A stretch of DNA of 64,000 bases from Taxillus chinensis (taxonomy: Eukaryota > Streptophyta > Magnoliopsida > Santalales > Loranthaceae), in the NCBI GenBank assembly GCA_023512835.1, contig CM042090.1, forward strand, positions 55,477,865 to 55,541,864, given 5' to 3'. Below, piece after piece: positions 43,940-56,149 of this stretch. The stretch's first letter is position 1; every line of letters starts with the position of its first letter. The position numbers and the translations under genes were made by a program. The notes beneath the pieces are model-generated. The model had not been told where the DNA came from, searched no databases, and saw only the letters and a list, made by a program, of their open reading frames with translations.

Positions 43940-44672
43940 CTTTTTACGCAAAGTTGTAATATGTAATAACAAGGAAACAAAAAAAAAAAAAAAAAAGAAA
44001 AACCAATGAGAGGCATAAAAAAGCGAAAAAAAGAGTGTTTTTATGTTATTTGTGAATGTCATAATCACACACTTCACATTTATTTTGATATGTGTGTTCC
44101 TTTAATCATGGCCAAAAACTAAAAAACACAATTATGCATTTTAGGTTTTAACCTGTGTAGACTTAGGTTCAATTCTTTCAAATAAACAAAAAAAAAGAGT
44201 TTTCAAATAAACAAAAATGGGATAAAAACACAAAACGTTTTCAAAAAAACAAACAAACAAAAAAAACGTTTTCATAGATAATAAAAAAGCAAAAAGAGGA
44301 AGATAAAAAATGTGAAGTGTAAAATAAAACTTTTAGGATTCCCTTTAGACATTTAGGGTGAAATAATTTTAACCATAACGTTGACAAATAACTTAACTAA
44401 ATAAAAAGCATGGACTTTCTAGGAAAACAATAGTACCTTAACCCAGTCAAAACAGTGAAAACAAATAGAAACCTCCTTCTCCTAAGATAGATACCAAAAG
44501 GGCAATGTATGCGTGCTAATCCTTTCCTACACGTAACCAACCCCTGAACCTTTATCTAGTAATTTAGATCACCCACATTTTAGGTGACCAATTGCACCAA
44601 AAAAAAATAGTTGGTGATGACTCTGTACATTTCATCATTCGGTTGTAGCCCGGACGAAAACCGGCGATGACA
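43940..44672 (-). repeat. Right arm of the fold-back element
   Basis: It is the inverted counterpart of the left arm, about 730 bp, with A-rich tracts matching the T-rich tracts of the other arm. Confidence 0.72.
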
Positions 44673-45279
44673 ATACCCCCCTTTTGGATTCAAAGAAAAA
44701 TACTAGAAAATTAAATTTCCACTCCTTCAAAATGTAAAAAATGAAAATCCGTACCAGTTTTTGGTTCAAGGTAATTACTTGGAAAGTGAGGTTAGACCTC
44801 TCAGAAATATCCTAAAAAATCATGTTATCTTAGTTATGATAAGAGAAACCATTTGCGGCACTTTTTATTTCAGAAAAATACCTTCTACGAAAATCTTCTC
44901 TCTTGGTCAAGGCATGAGGATAGATTTGTAGAGAATGGCCTTTGTTATAGAGGGAGTATTATGAAACACTAATGCCATACTCCGTGGGTGCCATATTTGT
45001 GTTGATTTGAGGATTTGGGCCTTGGGGCTCCATGACTTGTTTATATATTCTCACCGTGATGTATATTTTGTATTAGGTGGTTGACGTGATAGGCTAAGGC
45101 CTAGGTTGAGTTGTTGAGCTCATGGTAACAGACTGTGGCCTGAGTTGAGTTGTTAAACTCATGGTGCTAGGGCTGAGTGCCCTGAGATGGGATCCTGTTG
45201 GGGATCATGGACAAGCGAACTCCTTTTGTTGATAGGCTAGGTACTGATGTTTGTTCGTAGGCTGAGTCCTAATGATTTT
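44673..45279. other. Unassigned spacer with a short tandem duplication
   Basis: No gene is seen. Two copies of GGCCT(A/G)(G/A)GTTGAGTTGTT(G/A)A(G/A)CTCATGG lie at about 45090-45165 and a GTAGGCTGAGTCC-like phrase follows. The style resembles LTR sequence, but I cannot join it to a family here. Confidence 0.4.
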
Positions 45280-46212
45280 TGTCACACCCCGGATTTCTAA
45301 CCCAAGGAGACCGGAATGTGACTCCCTTTACCAGGGTTTGGATAAAGAGGACAGAGTACAACATATACTTCACACTTTATATTCAAAGACAAAATCATAT
45401 ATTTAATAAATTCAAACACCACATGCCTTTATTATGTCTCAAACTTCATTACAATATCTCCCCGCTGGGGTTACAAGGCCTCAACTGAATTACATAACAC
45501 AAATAACATAAAACAAAGACACAAAACATAACTCTTCCACCTTGGTGTTCCCACCTAACGCCTGTAGGTTCCTACAAGAAAACACACCACAGTAGGAGGG
45601 GTGAGCAACCACAGCTCAGTAGGGATCATGTCTCCCCAACCCATCCCATGCTCCTACCATCTATATGAAGGAGTGCTCAAGCGCGGTGTCGTGGCAACTA
45701 CATTCTAAACAGGTCATAATCAATACTATACACAACAAACCACAAAACAAGTACAACCATTGCCACAAAAACTCCTCAGTCAGTCCCACTGATAGTAACT
45801 CAGCCTCTCAGGCTCCACAGTCAGTCTCACTGACATTAACTCAGCCTCTCAGGCTCCAAAGGTACACAAGCATTGCCTCAGCCTCTTAGGCTACTTAGGC
45901 TCCACGGACTTTGCCTCCGCCTCTCAGGCTTCTTAGGCTCCACGGTCGGTCCAGCGACATAACACCAAACACTCAACATACATCTCAGTTATTCAGATAT
46001 AACAACAAACACTTAACATGCATACCCACACTGGCATAACATCAAACACTTTTCAGGCATAACCACACTGGCATAACATCAATCGCATAACATGCATAGC
46101 CTCACAGGCATAATATCAAACACCTAATGCGCATGGCCACACAGGCCTAATCTCAAACACATACACGCCACTGAAGGCCAACATGCATATAAGAGATCAC
46201 ACCTATATGGAT

Positions 46213-46257
<45 letters not shown>

Positions 46258-46804
46258 AGATTTCAAATCGCTTACCACGAGGACATAACCCTGGGATAGG
46301 TATAAGGAAGAACAGAACCCCTACCTTAAAAAAGATTCTCCTTGCTCCCGCGCTAGACGCCGTCCTCCCCACGCAAGACGCTCCGGCAGCAACCAACAGC
46401 TCTCCTTCCCTCCGTCTTTCTAGCTCTCTCTCTCTCTCTATGACAGCTGCAGTGGCTGAAGAAAACCCTAACCCTAGAACAAGGAGTCTTCACCTCTTTA
46501 TATAGACAATTCAAACCCCAAAATGACGTAGTTTTGATTAAATGAATCCCAGCATCAAAACGACGTAATTTTGATTAAATGAATCCCAACATCAAAACGA
46601 TATAGTTTTGATGACAGACTACAACCTTTTTGCAACCACACAGAACAAAGCACTCATAATTTCACCATGGTCCTTTAGCAAAACCGGATCAGAACAACAA
46701 AACAAAGGTAATGGAGGTTGCACGTGAGAAAGGCCTTTCTCACGGGCACCTCCAAATGCTCTAGAATTTCACCACAAGCCTTGGAACATCATCAGGAAGG
46801 CTCC
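45280..46804 (-). mobile_element. LTR fragment, family E (related to A), minus orientation
   Basis: On the minus strand it ends GGGGTGTGACA and carries the same landmarks as LTR A: CAGGCGTTAGGTGGG, GAGCTGTGGTTGCTCACCCCTCC (about 45595-45625), a TATA box (about 46500) and three ACGT-cored palindromes (about 46518-46611) instead of two. A 55-bp Ser/Leu-style repeat (CAGCCTCTCAGGCTCC, 45775-45945) replaces the 37-bp array. It is cut at 46805 by the Sirevirus B LTR, so its U3 start is missing. Confidence 0.82.
46228..46255. repeat. (TA)n microsatellite in LTR E
   Basis: About 14 TA units at the place where LTRs A and B have a shorter TATATA stretch. Confidence 0.9.
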
Positions 46805-47367
46805 TGATGGTCCCTTGGAGCCTAGAGGGGGGTGAATAGGCTCTTATCCAAACTTTTTTTATTCTCTTATGACACAAACACTTATCTAGTTAAGTGATAG
46901 AATCACTGCGGAAGATAACCAGATAGTGGAAGTATTTTGTTTTGTTATCAAAAGATAAATACAACAAAATAGAAGCAAGACTCTTTTACACTCTGTTTAC
47001 AAAAGGATTCACACTCTAGCCTATATTATCTCTTTGAACTCTTGTGCATACACAGGATTGATTCAGGCTCGCTCGCACACTTTTATTCAAATATACAAGT
47101 ATGAATATTTATACAAAAACATTCCTAAAAGATAACCTTGGAACTTATAGTTCCGGAATGCGTTCAGCACTAACTATTCCTCGGTAATCTCTCTACCTTG
47201 ACTGCTGCGGTTTGTGGAGCTCAAGATCTTGGGTTTGAAGAGTATAAGTGCCTTTGTGAGTTGCCAGGTATAATTAAAGTTGTGTCCACATATCTGGGTG
47301 ATCCACATGTAAGATTCTTCAGGTTCTTAACAAGTTTGTCTTATATCGGGACACCATGAGCTGATAA

Positions 47368-49135
47368 CCTTAAGTTAGTCCTAGTCACGTTTGCCTTCGA
47401 GTAGAGTTTTTCTAGTTTGACCTAGAATGGGCTCAATGAATTCACGGCAAAAGGAAAGAGCTTAGATGATGTCCTCTATCTACCACGAGTTTCAGGCCAA
47501 ACGGACGTGTTGTGAGGTGCCGTGATATGGGTCCAATTCACGTGCGTGTTGTCTTCAAATGATGCAAGGAGGCTGGGGGAGTTTGAGAGCATTTGGAGTC
47601 CATTTGGGTGCCGTGATTGGGAATTCACGTGAACGCAGCTATTTTGCATGGTTCCCTTGGTTTTGACATTCTAATGATCTTTCTCCAAAGGACCATGTTG
47701 AAATTCTGGTATTTTGGCTTTGGGTGCGGAAAGGTGCTAACTTGGTGATCAAAACTACGTCGTTTTGATCCCTGGTTCTTATCAAAACTACGCGTGTGTG
47801 GGTAGGTCTATATAAGGAGGGCTTGGTTGAATTTAGGGTTCTTGTGTTCTTCCTTGTTGCTGCATTTTTTGGGGCGAGAGAGAGAGAGAGAGAGAGAGGT
47901 CTCCGGGCCGTGCCGTGGTGGTTCGGCGTTGAAGGTGTCTGCGAGGATAGGACAAGAGCTAGGTAGGGTTTTGTTCTTCTAACTCCCTGTTTAGGATATA
48001 CACCTATATATATTGAAATCCATATAGGTGTGATCTCTATATGGTGTTGGCCTTCAAGGCATGTTTTGTTGATTCGTGTTAATTTGGCCTTGAGGATTTT
48101 TCTGGTTTGTTTGCCCCTATGTGTTGATGAAATGTGGGGGGGGGCTTGAGGCCCACACAGTGTTTGTGAATGTTGAGGCCGCATGCCATTATTCAATATA
48201 AGCGGTGGGACCCGGTAATGGGTGTTTAATGATAGCCCGTGCTCGGGTGGTGTTGATTTGTATTTGATTTTAAGCCTGAGGCTGATGTGTGTGGCTTCCG
48301 ACCATGTTAGTCCTTCTGAGATAAAGGTAAATGCTTTGCCTTACATGTTGAGATGTAATGTTATCTTTCGTTGGTCTGTTGAGACCGAAGCTGAGTTTGG
48401 GCCAGGCCCAATAGTGGCCCCCGGGACGTGGTCCCGAGTCTCGGTGTAGCACTCACGACGGTGGGTAAGTCTACACCCATTCTGAGGGTGATTGGCGCCC
48501 GAGGAGGTGGTTGCCATATCCGACTTCGGGTGGAAAAGTGCTTGGGTCCAGCACTTCGCCCGAATGTGGTATGTCGTCGCCGTGGTGGCGGGGTCCTCCG
48601 CCCTTCTGCGGGTTCGGTAAAGAGGTTCTTGGGTGATGTTTGCCGTTTAGCCTAGGCACGACACGAGCACAAGCATACACATATCAGCATGTTGTGGGAC
48701 GGGGGGGGTGGGCTGGGAGGCCGGATCCCTGCGAGCGTGGTTTGCTCACCCCTCCATAAACCGATTCTTTTGGCGGTTTAGCAGGTAGGTGAAGGCGAGA
48801 GTAGGCCCCAGGGAAAGTTTTATATTATTTCCTTGTTGTACTTTTGGTTTTATGTGTTTGGTTTTGGTTTGGTTTTATTTATGGCTTTATAGGGGTTTTT
48901 CCCCGACCGGGTTGTAATAAACATTTAGCCTTTGAAATGAAATAAAATGAGGTGTTGTTATTCAATTTGTGTTTGTGTGCATGGTTTGGGGCGGGAGCAT
49001 GCCCCTTGGCATGTTGGCGTTATGCGGTTTGGGACAGACCGTGCTGAGGTCCTTTTAAGGTGCTTGCACCCCCCTTGTCCTTCGGGTGCGGTGGGCGCCT
49101 ACTCCTTTTCAGTGGAAGGAAATTGGGGCGTGACA
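47368..49135 (+). repeat. 5' LTR, family B (lacks its first ~13 nt)
   Basis: It begins CCTTAAGTTAG directly after GATAA, whereas the 3' LTR begins with 13 extra bases (TGTAAGGACCGTA). It ends GGGGCGTGACA. The first palindrome is intact at 47748-47769, the second damaged; the TATA box is at about 47809. Confidence 0.87.
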
Positions 49136-49138
49136 ATA

Positions 49139-49149
49139 TGGTATCGAGC
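49139..49149 (+). other. Primer binding site, iMet type, one base short
   Basis: TGGTATCGAGC lacks one A compared with TGGTATCAGAGC. Its position three bases after the LTR matches the family A element. Confidence 0.8.
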
Positions 49150-49549
49150 GATAGTTCATGGTCTAGTGGACCTAGGATAGTGGGGAGGCCCGCGTGTTCG
49201 AGCTCTTGGGAGCGGTAGGACACGCCGATCAAGTGGTCCTATCTCGGTTTTCGGGGTGTACTCGGGGTAGTTAGACCAAGGAGTAGGGCACTTGCATTTG
49301 GGTTGAGGGTGCTCATGCGTTGGCATTAGGGCACTAGTTTAATTTCGTATGAGTATTGTGTTGGACATGCTATGTTCTTAAACTTGTTCCGTGAAATTCG
49401 GGATTTTTGAGACTTGTTCTATGAATAGCGCTGTGACTTCGTGACTTCGGTGTTTAAATGTAAGATGTTGCTTGAGTACCTCATGGCCCATGGGGATGAG
49501 GGTGTGGAGAGCTTGAGGGCTGATCCTAGTTTGGTTTAAATTATGTAGA

Positions 49550-50860
49550 CGATGCCTCCTGGAGAGTAACCCGGTACTCCATTGTAGAAGATGAATCTTC
49601 GCCGCTGAGAGGGAAGAGGACGGCGGTGTAGGGGCGGGATCCCCCGGAGCGGTCATGGCCCAAGTCCGGGCCCCAGTGAGACGTGCGAGCAGCGTGAGGA
49701 CCTCGGGGGAGAGATCCTAACGAGGTGCGTCGGAGATGATGGCACGGCGCAAGGCCACCCTCTCCCCCCCGTGAGGGAACCTCCGTGTAGGCGGGAAGGC
49801 CGGTGAGGCGGGAAGAGGGAGACGTGTTGACACGGCCGAAAGGAACATCCACCAAGGTTCAAGGGAGGAACCGAACCTCTAGGGGGAGGGCAGGGGAGCG
49901 GGGGGGGGAGCATGTGTTCTCCTTTCTTCGACCCCGGAGAAGACAAAAGTGAGACTAGCGGTCCGGCGGTTGGAGGAGGAAGCCTTGGAATGGTGGCTTA
50001 GCATCTCGGGAGCGGGACATGGAGACCATGGCCTGGAACGGTTCCTCCCTGTCCATGAGGAGTTCTTTCCAGTCATTGCGGTGGCGAAGCGGAGGAGTTC
50101 GGGCAGCCTAGGATGCGCCGGAGCCGAGTATGAGCGAGATTTCCGAGGGCTGAGTCGGTTTGCTCCGAAGCAATATCAAGGAGGACCCGAAGGCCCATAA
50201 GTTTACCATGGGTCTCAAACCCGCCCCGAAGCAAAGGGTGGAGATGCTTGCGCGAAGACCTATTGAAGTCGTGGACACCGCCAAGATTGTTGAGAGAGGT
50301 TAGAGGAGGGAAGACAGGCTCACCGGAGCGGATGGGGCAAGCGCGCGGGAGCACGGTGATACCAAGAGGGGAGGTTGAGCCCGGAGTGGGACTTTTCCCA
50401 AGGATGGGGGCCAGCTCAATGGCTCCGGATCCCGTTACCTTGGAGGACAGGGAGCTGTGGAACTTCCCACGCGGGGTACCTGTGTGGCCTGTCGGGGCAC
50501 GTCCAAGTGAGGCCCCAACAGCTTGACGTGTCATAGCGTGGGAAGGTGGGACACTCGCAAGGTGTGTTCTGCAAGGGAGCGCCGGGGAGCGGGAAGCTTA
50601 GAGGGAGCAAGAGGGGGGGGGGTGGGACCCCCTTTCAGGCCCCGGCCCCGCCCGACATTCGTGGCAGGCCGGTCATTGGGGTCACACTAGGCCGGGGGAG
50701 AGGCAACCACAAGGAGGATCGGAGGGGCGCCCATGGACTGCAGCGGGAGCAAAAGGGAAGGCAAGTGAGGCTAGTGGTGGGGCGCAAGGCGGGGTGTTGT
50801 CTCGGCACCCAAATGGAGGATACCATCACCCTCCGAGAAGGTGGAGCTGGACCTTCGGTG
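49550..50860 (+). pseudogene. Family B gag remnant
   Basis: Pieces in shifting frames match Gag of the family A element: LEEEALEWWLSISG (about 49965-50005), AEYERDFRGLSRFAPK (about 50125-50170) and KAHKFT-like sequence after it. The zinc-knuckle region (50450-50620) is too damaged to read a full CX2CX4HX4C. Runs of G such as those near 49910 and 50610 are unusual. No translatable product. Confidence 0.7.
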
Positions 50861-51290
50861 GTTCGAGGTACTATTTTAATATCCCGCACGTTGTTCGCAT
50901 TGTTTGATCCGGAGCTTCGTGCTCCTGATTGCTAGTCCTTGGTGGAGAGCCTTGGACTTGTTGTGTGGAGGCTGATAGACCTCTGAGGGTGGTCCCCAAT
51001 GGGAGGAGTGGAGTGATCCACCAAATGTGTCGAGAGTGGCGCTACGATAGGAGAGGTTGACCTCCATTTGATTTGTATGTAATGCCCATGAGGACCTTTA
51101 GTTGATCGGGGATGGGTGATGGCCTTTAGGCTAAGATTGCTGTTATAGGCGGCAGTACGTTCTACACCCAAGATCTTCCTGTCCCTAGTGGGGAATGGGA
51201 TAGGGATCTGGGAGAGCTGGACCGACGATGGAGCCAGGGGAAATGGGGGAATTACCCATAGGCTGCCACCCCAACCTTTGAGGAGGAAGG
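50861..51290 (+). pseudogene. Family B protease remnant
   Basis: GTILISRTL followed by a damaged LFDTGAS-equivalent (about 50868-50920) matches the family A protease. MAFRLRL-like sequence near 51115 corresponds to the GMDWLMAF block. Deletions disrupt both halves. Confidence 0.65.
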
Positions 51291-52560
51291 TAACTTAGAA
51301 GAGGGGGAAAGGGGGGGGCCGGAGTAGTCGAGAATTTCCAGGATGTCTTTCCCGGGGAGTTGTTGGAGTTGCCTCCACACGAGTGTCGAGTTCACGATTG
51401 AACGTGCCGGGGTGGGACCCATCTCCAGTAGCATACCGGATGGGACCTGCGAGTTGCGGGAGTTCGGAAGCAGATAAAAGAACCGGGAGATAAAGGTTTT
51501 ATCCGTCCTGTACCCACCTTGGGGTGCACCGGTCTTGTTTGCTAAGAAGGCGGATGGTTCGTTGCGACTTGCATTGATTATCGAAGTGAATCAAGTAACG
51601 GAAAGAACAAAGTACCCTTGCCGCGGATGATGACTTATTCGACCCACTAAGGAGCCGATGGTTCTCAAAAACGATCTGCGTTCGGGATATCATCAATTGA
51701 GGGTCGGAGCGAAGACATCCCTAAGACGGCGTCGGGTGCGGTACGGACAGGCTATGAGGGGGGGGAGCCTTTGGGCTCACGAAGCACCGGTTCATGCATC
51801 TAATGAATCGGTGTTTGCCCCATACTTGGATTCCTTCGTGGTGGTATTCATTGACGACATCCTGTGTACTCCAAAACCCAAGGAGCATGAGGAGCACTTG
51901 GCCGGGGCTGCAGGTACTACGAGATCATCACTTGTATGCTAAATTTAGAAGGTGACTTCGGATGCGAGAGGGCATTTTCTTGGGCATGTAGTATCCGCGA
52001 AGGAGTAGAGTGGACCCAACCAAGATTGAGTCGTAGCATCTGGAAGAGGCCCACAAATGTTTTTGAGATCCGGAGTTTCTTGGGTCCGGGTTTGGCGTTT
52101 GTGGAAGGATTTTCTCGGTGCGGCGCCCATGACACCTTACACAAGGGAGCCAAATTCGAGTGGACGGACAAGGCCGGCGTATTCGAGGAGTTGAAGCTCG
52201 CGACTGCACCCGGCGTTGAGCCTACCGCAGGAGGGAGGCCATTCGAGGTGTATTGTGATGCGTCTCGCGTTGGACTGGGGTGTGTTCGATGCAAGAACGC
52301 CAAGTCATAAGCATATGGCTGGGTTGAAGTCCCATGAGCAAAACACCCACACACGACCGGTTAGCGGCTTATTTTTGCCCAAGTCTTGGCGACATTACCT
52401 TGGGAGAGAAGTTTGTGGTATATCGACCGCAAAAGCCTACGATATCTTCACCCAGAGGGACCAAATTGCGCCAACGGAGGTGGGTCGAGTACTGCACCAA
52501 ATGTTTGACTTCACACTCTCCCACGCCCGGGAAGGGAAATTTAGTAGCCGACGGCTAAGT
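51291..52560 (+). pseudogene. Family B reverse transcriptase and RNase H remnant
   Basis: Readable in changing frames: [14 protein letters not shown] (about 51520), [10 protein letters not shown] (about 51670), [17 protein letters not shown] with FIDD at 51848-51859, [10 protein letters not shown] (about 52055), [23 protein letters not shown] (about 52240) and LRQRRWVEY (about 52465). The order is that of the family A element. At least ten frame changes are needed to follow it. Confidence 0.85.
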
Positions 52561-54010
52561 AGGAAGGGAAAGCGAGGTTTCCATGAGAGAATGGACAATG
52601 ATGGAGCAGTTGGCGGTGCTTGTGCAACCGCTTTCAGCGAGGAGGGGCTATCTGTGTCCTCTCACCGTGATACCAGAGTTGTTCAGCGTGTCCGTGAGGG
52701 ACGTAGGCGACGTGGGTGAGGGGGATCCGGGCCCGGATAGAGGGGGGGGGGCGTGTCGGAGGACCGGACGAAAGGAGTGAGCATGAGGAAATTCGGGGCG
52801 TCGATAGACCACCCCTGCGTGAGGATGTTGAGGAGTTTCATCATTCCCGTTTGGTGTACATCCAGGGAGGAACTAAGATGTATCATGCCGTTCGCGCACG
52901 GTTCTGGTGGCCGGGCCGAAACGGAGGTAGCGGTTGTTTCCTGGGCCTTACCTCGCAAGTGAAGGCGAACACCAACGACCCGCCGGTCTTGCGCCTTTCC
53001 GTAGCCGAGGGAAGTGGGAGCATTTACCATGGACTTCGTGACAGTGGCTTCCTACCACTTCGGGAGGAAGGACATGATTTGGGTCATAGTGGACCGCTTG
53101 ACTAAGTCAGCCCATTTCTTGGCAATTCGACGCGACTCATCGGCACGTTGCCGTGATGTTGATGAGATGTCCGCTGCACGGGTGCCCTTGTCTTTTCGCA
53201 CGGGGTCCGTGCGCGGTTTCTCCCTTTGGGGTTGGAGGGGGTCGCGGGAAGCATTGGGAACCCGACAATTGAGTACCGCTTCCATCCTGAGGCGATGGTC
53301 GTCCAGAGGACCATTCAAACATTGGAAGACTTGTTGAGGGCTTGTGTACTTGATTTTGGAGGATCATGGGCTTCCCACCTTCCTCCGGTGGAGTTGCCTA
53401 TAAACGTACCGCTTGATTGGGTGGCCCCGTTTGAGGCTGTATGGCCGTCCGTGTCGGTCTCCATATGTGGCGGTGAGAGGCAGCTGTTAGGACCTCATTG
53501 GTCCAGGAGGCTACGGCAAAAGTTCGGGATCGCAACGCCTTCTTACCGCTCGAGACGACGGAGTCTTATGCAGATCGCCGACGCCGACCGTTGGAGTTTT
53601 GGTGGGGGACCACGTTCCTTCGTGTTTCTCCACGAAGAGGGCTAAGAGATTTGGGCTGGGTCCAAGTGTCCCCTCGGACATTGGACCGTTCGAGATTTTG
53701 AGCGAGTTGGACTGTTGCTTATGGTGGCGTACCACCTCGTTTTGAGCGAGTTCATAATGTTTTCCATGTATCCCTGCGAAATATCATCAGATCCCACCCA
53801 CGTGCTAGATTGGGGTACCCTGGATCTTGGAGAGGATGTGTGTTGTCGAGACACCCTTCGTATTGTCGATAAGCGCAAAGGGCCACGAGGTAAGACTTCC
53901 GTTGGTTCGGGTGTTGTGGCAACACCGAGGGCTGGAGGAAGAGACCGGGAGCGTGAGGCCGGATGCGTGCTCATTATCCCGATCGTGTCGAGGACGAACA
54001 ACTGCTGAAG
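52561..54010 (+). pseudogene. Family B integrase remnant
   Basis: Fragments include [17 protein letters not shown] (about 52865), [19 protein letters not shown] (about 53075), [22 protein letters not shown] (about 53320) and SDPTHVLDWGTLDLGED (about 53780), followed by a damaged chromodomain-like tail (LPLVRVLWQHRGLEEE, about 53900). The catalytic segment around the second Asp and the Glu (53160-53310) is heavily broken. Confidence 0.83.
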
Positions 54011-54205
54011 GAGGGAGGAGGGCAAGCATCAAACTACATAACGGTACTTGCCCACTAGTTTGACCATGTAGAGTGTTAAATGTGGAAATAATTTGTGATT
54101 TGTTGTGTATTAATTTGTCTTAGGGTGTTAGAGGCCATGCTTGGTGGTTGTTTTCTTTCATTCCACCTTTTCTTTCGAGGACGAAAAGTCTTAAGGGGGA
54201 GAGGA

Positions 54206-56093
54206 TGTAAGGACCGTACCTTAAGTTAGTCACGGTAGTCACGGTTTGCCTTCGAGTAGAGTTTTTCTAGATTTTGACCTAGGAATGGGCTCAAATGAAT
54301 TCACGTGCAAAAGGAAAGATGCTTAGATGATGTCCTCTATCTACCACGGTTCGGCCAAACGGACGTGATGTGAGGTGCCGTGATATGGGTCCAACACGTG
54401 CAAGTGTGATTGTCTTAAATGATGCAAGGGAGGCTAGGGGTGAGTTTGAGAGCATTTGGAGTCCATTTGGAGTGCACGTGATTGGGAATCACGTGCGATT
54501 GGCGGCAGCATATTTTTGCATGGTCCCTTGGTTTTGACATTCTAAGATCTTTCTCCAAAGGACCATGTTGAAATTCGAGTATTTTGGCCTTATGGGTGCG
54601 GAAAGGTGCACTTGTGTGATCAAAACACGCGTTTTGATCCTGGGTTTCTTTAATCAAAACTACGTCGTTTTGATGTGGGTAGTGTCTATATAAGGAGGGC
54701 TTGAGTTTGAATTTAGGGTTCTGTGTTCTTCCTGCTGGTGGCTTGAGAGAGAGAGAGAGAGAGAGAGAGGATCTCCGGGCCGTGCCGTGGTGGTTCGCGT
54801 CGTTGGAAGGTGTCTAGCGTAGAGGATAGGACAGAGCCTGAGGTAGGGATTTATGTTCTTCCTAACTCCCCTCTGTTTTAGGATATACACCTTATATATA
54901 TGTAAATCCATATAGGGTGATCTCCTTATGGATGTTGGCCTTCGGTGGCATGTTTTGTTGATTCGATGTTAATTTGGCCTCTGAGGATTTTCGGGTTTGT
55001 TTATGCCCACTATGTGTTTGATGAAATGTCGTGAGGCCCGCACCTTGTGTTTGATGAAATGTCCGTGAGGCCCGCATGCCATGTATTCAATATAATGCCT
55101 GGGACCTGGTATATGGGTGTTTAATGATATGCCTTGTGCTGGTGTGCGGCTGTGCTTGATTTGTATTTGATTTTAAGCTTGTGAGGCTGAGTGTGTGGCT
55201 TGTATCGACCATGTTAGTCCTCGAGATAAAGTGTAAATGCGTCGAGCTTACATGTTGAGATGTAATGTTATCTTTTCGTTGGTCTGTTTGAGCTTGAATA
55301 GATTTGGGCCAGGCACAATTTGGACCCCTTTGAGATTGGCCGGGACGTGGTCCTGAGTCTCGGTGTAGCACTCACGACGGTGGGCTAAGTCACACCCATT
55401 CCTTAGGGTAGATATGGCGCCCGAGGAGGTGGTTGACCATATCGTCCGGGTGGAAAATGTTGCATTGGTGTCCATGCAACATTCGCCCCGAATGTGGTAT
55501 GTCGTGTCGCCGTGGTGGCGGGTGTCCTCGCCCTTCAGGCGGGTCGGGTAAAGAGTGTTTCTTGGGTGATGTTTGCTGCTTTAGCCTTAGGCACGACACG
55601 AGCACAAGCGTACACATATCATGCATGTTGTACGGGCTGGGAGGGGGGGGGGGCGGGTGGGGTCCGGGGAGCCGTGGTTTGCTCACCCCTCCTATAAACC
55701 ATTCTTTTGCGGGGTTTAGCAGGCGGTAGGTGAAGGTGAGGAGCTAGGCCCCGAGGCTGAAAGTTTTTATTATTTCCTTGTTGTACTTTGGTTTTATGTG
55801 TTTGGATTTTGGTTTGGTTTTATTTATGGCTTTATAGGGGTTTTTCCCCTTGGGTTGTAATAAACATTTAGCCTTTGAAATGAAATAAAATGAGGTGTTG
55901 TATTCAATTTGTGTTTGGTGCATGGTTTGGGAGCGGAGCATGCCCCTTGGCATGTTGGCCTGATTATGCAGGTTTGGGACAGCACCCGTGCTAGAGGTCC
56001 TTTTAAGGTGCTTGCACCAACCCCTTGTCCCTTCGGGTGCGGGCATGGGCAGTCACTACTCCTTTTCCAGTGGAAGGAAATTGGGGCGTGACA
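54206..56093 (+). repeat. 3' LTR, family B
   Basis: It starts TGTAAGGACCGTACC and ends TTGGGGCGTGACA. The U3 half is homologous to LTR A up to the TATA box (about 54687); downstream the families diverge. It contains a tandem duplication of TTGATGAAATGTC(C)GTGAGGCCCGCA near 55015-55075. Confidence 0.9.
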
Positions 56094-56149
56094 GATAACC
56101 TTAAATGTGGTTAAGTTGAAGCAGCATCTTCTGGGTCCGGTGCAATTTT

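Larger units (their letters stand above)
40763..44672. mobile_element. Fold-back element with long inverted arms
   Basis: The left arm (40763-41725) and right arm (43940-44672, inverted) share many blocks in the same order: TGTCATC(A/G)C(T/C)GGTTTTCG, AGAGTC(G/A)(C/T)CACCAACT, GGTTACGTGTAGG, AAAGGATTAGCAC, AAAGGGAATCCTAAAAGTTTT, GTGTG(T/A)(A/G)ATTATGACAT. The centre (41726-43939) has T-rich tracts, a TCGAAG-rich array and about 500 bp of unique sequence. No transposase, RT or Gag homology is seen. A clear TSD is not visible. It could be a non-autonomous DNA element with long TIRs or a rearranged large retrotransposon derivative. Confidence 0.7.
47368..56093 (+). mobile_element. Tekay-like chromovirus, LTR family B, with dense small deletions
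   Basis: Two LTRs (1768 and 1888 bp) flank a 5.07-kb interior related to the family A element. The TSD GATAA is perfect (47363-47367, 56094-56098). Every part shows frequent 1-3-nt losses relative to family A and runs of G, so almost no frame longer than 100 codons survives. The flanking Sirevirus LTR sequence does not show this. Either it decayed oddly or the consensus here is poor. Confidence 0.88.

Noticed and set aside
47639..48196. 185-codon minus-strand ORF in LTR B
   Set aside because: Antisense to LTR U3/R in the deletion-rich element, no motif, absent from the 3' LTR in the same form.
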